Below are positions 32,170 through 38,814 of a DNA stretch of 38,814 bases, in pieces. The position numbers and the translations under genes are program-made. The notes under the pieces were generated by a model. It searched no databases. It was not told the DNA's origin and was given only the letters and a program-made list of their open reading frames with translations. The stretch lies in the NCBI GenBank assembly GCA_028278645.1, contig JANQDZ010000030.1, positions 1-38,814 on the forward strand, given 5' to 3'. This DNA is from Longimicrobiales bacterium. Its GTDB lineage: Bacteria > Gemmatimonadota > Gemmatimonadetes > Longimicrobiales > Gaopeijiaceae. Within the stretch, counting starts at the first letter, position 1; each line of letters starts with the position of its first letter.

Positions 32170-32490
32170 ATACCTCATGGACCACCGGGCCTACTGGAAT
32201 CAGGTAGAGCTGGACATCAGCCGTCCGGGCAAATCAATGGAAGACGCCGTCGCTCAGTTATTCTTGGCAAACCTGAGGCGGGAGTGTCTCTCGTTACCCT
32301 AGTTCAGGGACCTCGAAGAGGCTCGATACCGGTTGGGTGAAAGGCAGGAAGACTACAACAGTCTCCGACCCCACAGCAGTAGCCGACCGACTACGAGGCC
32401 ACTTCGGGGCTGGTGGCCCCTTCACTCCCGGCATCGAAAGGGGCTTGAACTCTAACTTCTCCACTGGACTCGCTTTAGGGAGCCTTCGGC
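32170..32490 (+). mobile_element. IS3-family transposase remnant (OrfB 3' part and right end)
   Basis: The plus frame reads LDISRPGKSMEDAVAQLFLA, NLRRECLSLP, stop, then FRDLEEARYRLGERQEDYNSLRPHSS. This matches the last third of IS3 DDE transposases (SRxGNxxDNAxxESFFxxLKxE ... RPHSSLG). The acidic active-site Asp-Asn step has changed to Glu-Asp, and a TAG interrupts the frame before FRDLEEA. Downstream, cacttcggggctggtggc, then a TGGACTCGCTTT end at about 32464, are shared with the remnant at 26878-27180. It is a dead relic. Confidence 0.7.
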
Positions 32491-32702
32491 CAGTCGTCTC
32501 CAACCAATAGGCCCGATCTCGGTTCAGGGGTCCAGGTCACACATTGGGGAGATGGCTCGGATTGGCAGTTCCAAGTCTTTCTAGCGTTTGAGACAAAGGA
32601 GGTACTGAGGTTAGAACGGTTCATTGGAAAGAAAAAAGGGGTTTTGAAGCAACTCTTCTTGAGGGGATTCGGTCAGGGGACCCTGCATCGCTGGAGAAGC
32701 TC

Positions 32703-33227
32703 GTGGAGGCCCTGTGGTGTCCTCTGGTTGTCTATCTACGATCCTACCTCCCTGCGGCCGACGACGCCGAGGATGCCGCCCAAGAGGCTTTCGTGAGGAT
32801 CTGGGAGTTCCGGGAACGATGGGGACCCGGCTCAGCCAAAGCCCTAGCTTACAAAATCGGCCGGAACCTGGCCTACGACCGACAGCGACGAAGAAGAGTC
32901 CGGCTGAGAAGAGAGGTTCGGGTCGGAAGAAGCGTGTTCCCTCGAATCGATACTCCGGAAGAACAAATGATGGGGTCCGAACTGCGAGAGAGATTCGAGG
33001 AGGCGCTGGAGAGGCTACCAACAAAAAGGCGGAGGGTGTTCGAGTTGATTCGATTCGAAGGCTGTTCTTATCGGGAGGCAGCCGAAGTGTTGGGGATATC
33101 CACCCAGACCGTTGCGAATCACCTCTGTATGGCCGTACGCGATCTCCGAACCTCTCTCAGCGAATTCCTCGGCAGTAGCGGGGAAGATGGATCATCGGAC
33201 CGGGTAAAGGAGAGGTGGAAGAGCTAG
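32703..33227 (+). CDS. ECF-type RNA polymerase sigma factor
   Basis: From the first canonical start (GTG 32703) this is 174 residues: region sigma-2 (VVYLRSYLPAADDAEDAAQEAFVRIWE ... YKIGRNLAYDRQR) and region sigma-4 (EEALERLPTKRRRVFELIRFEG, then CSYREAAEVLGISTQTVANHL). The true N-terminus almost certainly lies upstream: the frame is open from 32592, its residues read LLEGIRSGDPASLEKLVEALW, exactly how this family begins, and a strong ribosome site AAAGGAGG lies at 32595-32602. No ATG, GTG or TTG is in frame there; GTT at 32610 has the right spacing. The gene overlaps a decayed FecR anti-sigma gene. Confidence 0.88.
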   Translation: MEALWCPLVVYLRSYLPAADDAEDAAQEAFVRIWEFRERWGPGSAKALAYKIGRNLAYDRQRRRRVRLRREVRVGRSVFPRIDTPEEQMMGSELRERFEEALERLPTKRRRVFELIRFEGCSYREAAEVLGISTQTVANHLCMAVRDLRTSLSEFLGSSGEDGSSDRVKERWKS

Positions 33228-33882
33228 TTCTCGAAGGCCTTTGCCGGGAGATTTCCGAACCTGACCTGGTCCAGCTGAGAAAGTGGAGAAGTTCTTCTCA
33301 GAGAAATGAGGAGATCCATCGTCGGTCCAAAGACCTCTGCCCTCTCCGGTGAGCTTGGGCCTAGGGTGCCGACCAGAAGTCCCCCAGGAGTGCCCGAACT
33401 CATTGTGGATGCCTAGATCCGGCGGTACACACCTACGCGACCCCCGGGGAGGAAGTCGCCCTTCCGTCTCAAACGGCCGCGGCAGTTTCGGGTGGCTGTT
33501 TCTACAGGAATCGCCTTCCTCGCCGTGTCTTCCTGGAGCGGCCCATGGACACCTAAGGGAGTTGGAGATCAGGACGTTCTTGGATACCCAGCGGGGACGG
33601 GCACCGCGAACGCATTCCGATGGTACCATTGTTCGCCTTGCTCCGGGGGCGGAAATCCTACCGTCTGCCGATGTCCAGCTGGAGAACGAGTCTGGTGTTT
33701 TTGACCTTGTTGCTGGGGAAGTTTGGATGGCGCGCCCCGGCCCCAAACCGAGTGCCTTCCAGCCGGACGATCTCTGGTCACTTATGGACTGGCCTGGGGG
33801 CCAGCTGATCTACAAAGACACACCTTTACTCTAGATTGCCGCGGAGGTAGGAAGGCACTTCGGGGTTGAGGTTAAAGACTAG
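33215..33882 (+). pseudogene. FecR-type membrane anti-sigma factor, decayed
   Basis: The pieces occur in the right order but in three frames. Frame 1 starts at GTG 33215 (VEELVLEGLCREISEPDLVQ, a typical anti-sigma N-terminus) and stops near 33352. A second frame, interrupted by one TAG near 33416, holds a membrane helix (RQFRVAVSTGIAFLAVSSW, about 33480-33536). A third holds the FecR core (THSDGTIVRLAPGAE, then VFDLVAGEVWMARP) and, after an internal deletion, WPGGQLIYKDTPLL, a TAG at 33832, and IAAEVGRHFGVEV. At least two frameshifts, two stops and a deletion are needed to explain this. It would have restrained the sigma factor. Confidence 0.75.
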
Positions 33883-33933
33883 GTGGTTTTGGAAGCTTGG
33901 GCGATCCTCAAATCCGGGACTCTTTCTGGCCCC

Positions 33934-34272
33934 TCACCCTAGGTTTTTAGCCAACGCAGCCGCCACGTACTTCGACAACCGGGCTGCCTCAGCGGCGAGG
34001 GCGGCACGACCACTTGACGTAATCCGGTAGTACCGAGGCTGGCCTCCGCCGGATTCCGAGTCGGACGGAGGATCAGTCTCGCGAATCAGACCTTCTTCCA
34101 CCAAGTGTTTTAGCGACCCGTAGAGGACCCCCGGCCAGAGGTGGATTTCCCCGTCCGTCCGCTGACTGACCTCTTCCATGATTCTCAGGCCATGGAGGTC
34201 CTGATCAGCCAAAGAAAGCAGGATGTGAAAGAAACGGGGCTTGAGCCCATTTCGTTTGAACTCCTTCACCAT
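33934..34272 (-). CDS. PadR-family regulator of module G
   Basis: A 112-residue PadR repressor. NGLKPRFFHILLSLADQDLHGLRIMEEVSQ, then LWPGVLYGSLKHLVEEGLIRET and QPRYYRITSSGRAALAAE are the helix and wing of the family; the class is that of modules C, D and E (LxP start, FHILLSL), although HGYG is HGLR here. The ATG follows GGAG at 11-12 bases. It lies 74 bases downstream of its permease, opposite to the usual order. The gap includes an AT-rich segment, so it may also have its own promoter. Confidence 0.9.
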   Translation of the reverse strand: MVKEFKRNGLKPRFFHILLSLADQDLHGLRIMEEVSQRTDGEIHLWPGVLYGSLKHLVEEGLIRETDPPSDSESGGGQPRYYRITSSGRAALAAEAARLSKYVAAALAKNLG

Positions 34273-34346
34273 TGGGTCATGCTCCGGTCACCCCCGAACA
34301 AGGGTTTCTCAAAAAGACACCATACAAACCGTTGGAAAACCGTCCG

Positions 34347-37052
34347 TTACTCTCGACGAAGAACTTCCGACGGGTCCGACCGTGCCGCTAGCCGCGCAGG
34401 AAAGAAGGCCGACAAGTTAGCGACGGCCGCAACAAGGAATACTGAGCCAGCGAACACAACCGGATCCAGGGTATTTCGGAAATATAAGAGGCTCTTCACG
34501 AGCTGGCTAAGACCCAATGCAACCGCAAACCCTAACAGGAGACCGCCTCCGGCTGCCTTCGACTCCGAGAATACTATCTGTGTGGTTGCTCGGACGACTC
34601 CGGCACCCAGAGCAATCCGTACCCCAACCTCCGGAATTCTCTGGGCAACCGAGAACCCAACCACCCCATGGACGCCGACACAGAGAAGAAGAACACACAC
34701 TAACCCGAATAGCCCAACAGTGACTGCGCCAAGGCGGGCTGGAAGGAGCGAGAAGGCCAGATGCTCCTCCATGGTCTTCAAGTCATAGAGCGGCATCCCG
34801 GGAGCTAGAGCCTCGGTTTCGTTTCGAACAAGGGCGATGAGCGAGGTTGGATCTGAGTTGCTGAAAACGTGGAGGGTCATCGCTCCACTAGGTATAGAAC
34901 CCCACGGGAAATAGATGAATGGCCGAATCGTCTCTCCAAGTGACACGTATTTTCCGTCGGGCACAACCCCGACGATGTTCCACTCTCTTCCCCCCTCAGA
35001 GAAGGTCTTTCCGACAGCTGACTCGTTTGGCCAGAACCGCTCCACAAAGCACTGATTGACGATCGCGGCCACCGACCCAGGATCCTCGTCGGCGGCCTGA
35101 AATCCCCGCCCAGAGGTGACGGGAATACCCATCGATGAGAAATAGCCGGAGTTGACGATGTTGTACCGGACATTCATCGATTCTTCGGGACTCGGAAGAT
35201 AGCCCGGGACCTCAACTAGCCGTTGTGCGCCGTCGATGCCCAAAGGGACATACCTAGCCATTCCTACCGACCGAACTCCTGGCAGGTTTTCGATTCTCTG
35301 GCTGAGGGACACAAAAAGCTCTTCCGTCTCCGAAGGGCTGAAGCCTTGGAGCCCGGGATCAAGGGTGGCCAGGAAGAGGCCGTCGGACCGGAAACCGGTG
35401 TCGATCTCAAGGGCACTCTTCAGGTTCTTTGCGAACAGCCCTGAAAGCACCAAGAGCACCGTGGATAGCGCGACTTGGACGAATACGAGAAGACGCCCTT
35501 TCCAAAACCCCTTTCCCAGTCTTGAGGAGGCCCCCCCCTTCAGGGTGGTCATTAGATCCAATCTCTGAATCCGCACAGACGGAGCCAACCCGAAAACCAG
35601 GCCGGCAAGTAGGGTGAGACAGGAAGTGAATACCAAGGTCGGCCAGTCGAGTGAGAAACTCCAGTTCAGTGTCCACTGGATCGGAAGGCGGATCCGGTTT
35701 AGTCCTGCCAAGCCATACCGGGCTATGAGGACGCCCACACCTCCCGCAGCGAGAGCGAGGAACGCACTTTCCATGAGGAGTAGGTTCCTAAGCCTGGCCG
35801 GTGAAGCACCAAGGCCCCTCCGGAGGGCAAGCTCTTTCCTGCGGCTTTGCGCTTTGGCAAGGAAGAGGCCACTCACGTTCACGCTGGCCATTAGAAGAAG
35901 GAGAGCTACTACAACAATCAAGACTCCGCTCAGTCCGACCTGGGTATCCCGGACGGCCGGATGGAGGCCCGCCCGTTTCTGCGGAATCAAACTGAGTCCG
36001 ATACCTTTATGGGCTTCCGGGTATTCTTCCGCAAGGCGAGCCGCGAATTCCCGGAGCCACTCCTGAGCCGCACCCGGTTCGAGTCCGGGTTTGAGTCTGG
36101 CCACCAAGTCCAGAAAGTGGTTCTCTCTGTATTGTGATAGATCGTCGCTTCTCATTAGCTTCGGATGGTGGGATAGGGGTGCCCAGAGGGCGGGAGCCAG
36201 GATGGGCATGAGCCCTCGGAACTCTCCAGCGGCTACCCCGATGATCTCCCACTTCGAGCCATTGATGTCTAGCGTCCTCCCGATTACCCTCGGATCTCCG
36301 CCTAGCTGATTGCGCCAGAATCCCTCACTCACCACGACCAGCTGCTCTTGGGGGCCGAGTTCTGGGCCTTGGCTCGAGAATCCGCGGCCCAGAACCATCG
36401 GAACACCCAGAACCTCGAAAAACCGTGAGGAGACTATCTGGCCGAGCACCCGCTCCGCCCTGTCTCCGGTTCCGACACTCAGTTCGGAATAGGTCCAACC
36501 GGAAACGCCTGAGAAGGGATCGGCCGTGCTCGCGAGGTCCTGAAAGAGCGGCAGGGAACTGGGAAGAAACTCAGCACCCATACCCCGTGATCGACAAATA
36601 AGAGACAGCTCTTCAGGTTCCGTCACCCCGGGTAGGGGTCGAAGCAGAAGAGAGTAGACGCCCCCGAAGACAACCGTGTTTAGTCCAATCCCGAGGGCCA
36701 GCGTACCCACAACAGCGAAGGTGAACCCTGGGTTCCGGGCCAGGTGCCTCGCTGCAGATCGCCCGTCCTCTCTCATGCTCCTGAAAAATGGACGTTGACC
36801 GCGGGGTTTCCGGTTCGATCCTTGCCTTCTGCGGCGGAGCATAGATGCCCTTTGCCGAAGTCCTTGCCAGACGGAATCCGCCAAAATGAAGAACCAGACA
36901 CCGAGGAACCCCCTCCTACCACTCTTCTGTCCGGCTCTCCGGATTGAGGCGAGGAAGGCAACCTCCATTTCACCCCCGTATATCTTCCTGAACGGCGTGG
37001 GAAAGAGAAGAAGAACCATCCGGTAGAAGCGCCGAGACACAGGAAAATCCAT
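34347..37052 (-). CDS. Module G ADOP-type permease
   Basis: A 901-residue ADOP permease. The prefix is of the third kind (FYRMVLLLFPTPFRKIYGGEMEVAF), followed by a hydrophobic segment FLGVWFFILADSVWQGL and a basic linker (MLRRRRQGSNRKPRGQR). First transmembrane helix about 110-135 (LALGIGLNTVVFGGV), periplasmic domain, FtsX helices from about 372 with ELALRRGLGAS, the second half from about 517, and the last block from about 770 with EVGVRIALGAG. The frame is intact and no ATPase is linked. Transcription probably starts at the promoter at 37087-37115, divergent from the beta-barrel gene. Confidence 0.93.
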   Translation of the reverse strand: MDFPVSRRFYRMVLLLFPTPFRKIYGGEMEVAFLASIRRAGQKSGRRGFLGVWFFILADSVWQGLRQRASMLRRRRQGSNRKPRGQRPFFRSMREDGRSAARHLARNPGFTFAVVGTLALGIGLNTVVFGGVYSLLLRPLPGVTEPEELSLICRSRGMGAEFLPSSLPLFQDLASTADPFSGVSGWTYSELSVGTGDRAERVLGQIVSSRFFEVLGVPMVLGRGFSSQGPELGPQEQLVVVSEGFWRNQLGGDPRVIGRTLDINGSKWEIIGVAAGEFRGLMPILAPALWAPLSHHPKLMRSDDLSQYRENHFLDLVARLKPGLEPGAAQEWLREFAARLAEEYPEAHKGIGLSLIPQKRAGLHPAVRDTQVGLSGVLIVVVALLLLMASVNVSGLFLAKAQSRRKELALRRGLGASPARLRNLLLMESAFLALAAGGVGVLIARYGLAGLNRIRLPIQWTLNWSFSLDWPTLVFTSCLTLLAGLVFGLAPSVRIQRLDLMTTLKGGASSRLGKGFWKGRLLVFVQVALSTVLLVLSGLFAKNLKSALEIDTGFRSDGLFLATLDPGLQGFSPSETEELFVSLSQRIENLPGVRSVGMARYVPLGIDGAQRLVEVPGYLPSPEESMNVRYNIVNSGYFSSMGIPVTSGRGFQAADEDPGSVAAIVNQCFVERFWPNESAVGKTFSEGGREWNIVGVVPDGKYVSLGETIRPFIYFPWGSIPSGAMTLHVFSNSDPTSLIALVRNETEALAPGMPLYDLKTMEEHLAFSLLPARLGAVTVGLFGLVCVLLLCVGVHGVVGFSVAQRIPEVGVRIALGAGVVRATTQIVFSESKAAGGGLLLGFAVALGLSQLVKSLLYFRNTLDPVVFAGSVFLVAAVANLSAFFPARLAARSDPSEVLRRE

Positions 37053-37086
37053 AGGTCGCCCTGATTGTTAGCCAGTATCATCCAAG

Positions 37087-37115
37087 CTCATAGCATCCGG
37101 TTGTTGATTATTCAA
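37087..37115 (-). promoter_or_regulatory. Promoter candidate of module G
   Basis: On the minus strand TTGAAT (37115-37110), a 17-base spacer and TATGAG (37092-37087), about 35 bases before the permease ATG at 37052. Each box matches the consensus at four of six positions, so this is a moderate candidate. It faces away from the promoter at 37161-37189 across an AT-rich spacer. Confidence 0.45.
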
Positions 37116-37160
37116 TAGGATACGGTTACGTACACAAATCGGCAAGTATTTTCGAATCGC

Positions 37161-37189
37161 TTGACTCGTTTCTTTATACAATTTAGTAT
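37161..37189 (+). promoter_or_regulatory. Promoter of the beta-barrel/serine hydrolase operon
   Basis: TTGACT (37161-37166), a 17-base spacer and TAGTAT (37184-37189) in a notably AT-rich stretch. Transcription would start near 37196, about 60 bases before the ATG at 37258. Confidence 0.6.
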
Positions 37190-37257
37190 TCACTGAGGAT
37201 TTCTTCTTTTTCGGTGGCCTGCATTGTGTCACAGCTGAAACAGGCTGAGGGGGGATC

Positions 37258-37908
37258 ATGCTGAAGCCATCTGGAACTACAGGAGGCCTGGTCCTCAAGT
37301 TGCCATGGTTTACCCTCGGTTTGTTCTGTGCGGCGGGGGTAAGACCCGTTGTCTGCCAATCCGGCACCCACGTCAACGTTGCCGTGGGTGCCCATGCTTT
37401 GACCGTTCCATGGCACCCGAGCCCTTTGAACTCCGGGTACAATCCTGCCGCTGAGGTGGGCACGGATTGGCCAAGGAGACCGTGGGGCCCCTGGCAGTCT
37501 TTTTTCGCATTAAGCCTACGAGGGTTCCAGCACCGATGGTGGATGACTGGGCTTTCCCTCACACCGGAAGTCGGCCTCGGCCGGCGTCTCGCTGGAGGGC
37601 TCCACGCCGATGTTCGTGTCGGGCTTGGGTATATGCATTTCTTCTGGAGGAGGACGACCTGGAGGGCCGAGGGAGGCCGTTTTCAAAAGGTCCCGCGCCT
37701 TGGCCGGGCATCGGTAGCCCTACCCCTGACTCTATCCCTCGGATACCGAGGGAGTGACCGCCGCCCCATCCAAATCCAGCCCTACGCGTCGGTCCGGTGG
37801 ACGATCCAGGGGATCTTCCTGAAGGGGATCCCGGCAATGACCCACCTTGAGCTATTGGGAGGTTTGCGGATCAACCGGGGGCGAGCGGTGGAGGACGGGA
37901 GAGAATAG
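37258..37908 (+). CDS. Exported, beta-barrel-like hypothetical protein
   Basis: A 216-residue protein starting at ATG 37258 behind GAGGGGGG. The N-terminus is a Sec-type signal (LVLKLPWFTLGLFCAAGVRPVVCQS). The rest has alternating aromatic and hydrophobic strands separated by short polar turns (for example HRWWMTGLSLTPEVGLGRRLAG, then LHADVRVGLGYMHFFWRRT), as in small outer-membrane barrels. I recognise no named family. It ends 2 bases before the GTG of a serine hydrolase gene, so the two form an operon, with joint roles at the envelope likely. It is divergent from module G. The last residues (GRAVEDGRE) do not show the aromatic C-terminus usual in barrels. Confidence 0.7.
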   Translation: MLKPSGTTGGLVLKLPWFTLGLFCAAGVRPVVCQSGTHVNVAVGAHALTVPWHPSPLNSGYNPAAEVGTDWPRRPWGPWQSFFALSLRGFQHRWWMTGLSLTPEVGLGRRLAGGLHADVRVGLGYMHFFWRRTTWRAEGGRFQKVPRLGRASVALPLTLSLGYRGSDRRPIQIQPYASVRWTIQGIFLKGIPAMTHLELLGGLRINRGRAVEDGRE

Positions 37909-37910
37909 TA

Positions 37911-38814
37911 GTGCCAAACCCACCCCTCACAAATGTCGAAGGCTCGAGGGAAACAAGACCGCACCTTGGACCTCCTCCAATCAAAGACCTTGGTAGGATT
38001 CTCCTCTGGGGACTTCTATCACTCTACAGCTTCACTGCTGCAACCGCTTGCACGCTGGACCTCATCTCACCTTCCAGCCAGCCACCTACCGTCTGGGATC
38101 CGACACGGAACACGCATCCGAATGCAGGGGAGTTTCAGGAACTCCTGGACCGATACACGAAGAGGGGCCTTCCCGGAGTGGTCTTTCTTGCCCGGGCACC
38201 GCAGGGCTTATGGAACGGTGCGGCAGGGTTCGCCAAGATTGAAGCGGCGGTGCCAATGACCCCCTCCCACAGGCACCATTCGGCCAGTGTAACCAAGATG
38301 TATACGGCGGCCGCCGTGATGCTCCTTATAGAGGACGGACTGCTCGAGCTCGACGCATTGATCAGCGTCTATCTCCCTGAGGAAGTCTGGGGACCGATCC
38401 CGAACGGATCGAAGGTCACCGTTCGAGACCTCCTGAACCACCGCTCCGGGATTCCGGATTTCGGCGGCGACCTTTCCTTTGAACTTGACTTTCTGAATGA
38501 TCCCCTTGGTGACTATCCTGAGGGCAAGATCCTATCATACCTCCACGGACAATCGGCCTGGTGCGAGCCGGGAGAGATCTGCTTTTACTCCAACGCCAAC
38601 TACTTCCTTCTGGCGCTGATCCTAGATGAGGTGACAGCCGGGAACCATAGTGACTTGTTCACAAGGCGCATTTTTCGACCCCTCGGCCTGGATGAGACCT
38701 ATTACAAGAGTGAGGAGGGCTATCCGCGGCCGAGAGGTCTGGTGAGTAGTTACCAGGACTTCGAGGGGAACGGACGACTGATGAACGTCTCAGACCTCAC
38801 GATCCATTCCGCCG
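37911..38814 (+). CDS. Class C beta-lactamase-like serine hydrolase (3' end outside the window)
   Basis: At least 301 codons, open to the right edge, without any stop. GTG 37911 follows GGGAGAG and the upstream gene's stop by 2 bases. A long basic N-region leads to ILLWGLLSLYSFTAATAC, with a lipobox-like ATAC (Cys47), so it is probably a lipoprotein. The SxxK motif is Ser126-Val-Thr-Lys129 in HSASVTKMYTAAAVMLL and the YxN motif is Tyr226-Ser-Asn in CFYSNANYFLLALI. LLNHRSGIPDFGG is the usual loop. It belongs to the same broad family as the hydrolase at 30853 but differs clearly in sequence. The third catalytic motif lies beyond the window. Confidence 0.88.
   Translation, partial: MPNPPLTNVEGSRETRPHLGPPPIKDLGRILLWGLLSLYSFTAATACTLDLISPSSQPPTVWDPTRNTHPNAGEFQELLDRYTKRGLPGVVFLARAPQGLWNGAAGFAKIEAAVPMTPSHRHHSASVTKMYTAAAVMLLIEDGLLELDALISVYLPEEVWGPIPNGSKVTVRDLLNHRSGIPDFGGDLSFELDFLNDPLGDYPEGKILSYLHGQSAWCEPGEICFYSNANYFLLALILDEVTAGNHSDLFTRRIFRPLGLDETYYKSEEGYPRPRGLVSSYQDFEGNGRLMNVSDLTIHSA

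Noticed and set aside
1-38814. CRISPR arrays, rRNA, prophage or toxin-antitoxin systems
   Set aside because: I looked for regularly spaced repeats, rRNA-like sequence, phage structural proteins and paired small toxin/antitoxin genes and found none.

Overview
The window is GC-rich bacterial DNA. Its dominant feature is a set of seven large MacB/FtsX-like permeases of the ADOP type (acidobacterial duplicated orphan permease), each paired with its own small PadR-family repressor. Such arrays are known mainly from Acidobacteriota and Gemmatimonadota. Together with the lipoprotein beta-propeller and class C beta-lactamase-like hydrolases, this makes one of those phyla the best guess; the sequence does not decide between them.

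Left flank (1-7.0 kb): the end of a RuvC-like nuclease, a hypothetical protein, an SRAP/HMCES-type DNA-protein crosslink protein, a 63-residue small ORF behind a 9-bp-arm inverted repeat, a J-domain membrane protein, a 395-residue hypothetical protein with a clear terminator, and a small lipoprotein. The lipoprotein lies between two direct copies of a double-XRE-HTH gene; one copy has a nonsense codon and a third, truncated copy lies at 14 kb. A 3' stub of a ComM/YifB-type ATPase gene and IS3-family debris show that this is a scarred region.

Core (7.1-30.6 kb): modules A (permease then PadR), B, C and D (PadR then permease, all +), a beta-propeller lipoprotein, module E (-) and module F (+). 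PadR and permease genes overlap by 4 bp (D, E) or lie 0-24 bp apart (A, B, C, F), so each module should be one translationally coupled transcript. Modules D, E, F and B carry clearly different palindromic or repeated operator candidates, which suggests separately controlled units. No ABC ATPase gene is present in the window, yet all seven permeases keep both copies of the coupling-helix motif that docks such an ATPase in MacB/LolE.

Right flank (30.6-38.8 kb): a serine hydrolase, an IS3 transposase remnant, an ECF sigma factor with a strong Shine-Dalgarno but no canonical start for its full N-terminus, a decayed FecR-type anti-sigma gene, module G (-, permease then PadR), and, divergently, an exported beta-barrel-like protein in an operon with a second serine hydrolase that runs off the window. 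Relics of IS3 elements sit in the gaps between modules, consistent with insertion-sequence-driven assembly of the array.

The most interesting pattern is that the permease N-terminal prefix comes in three classes and the PadR partner in three matching classes (A; B+F; C+D+E+G). This suggests that permease and repressor travel and evolve as matched pairs.
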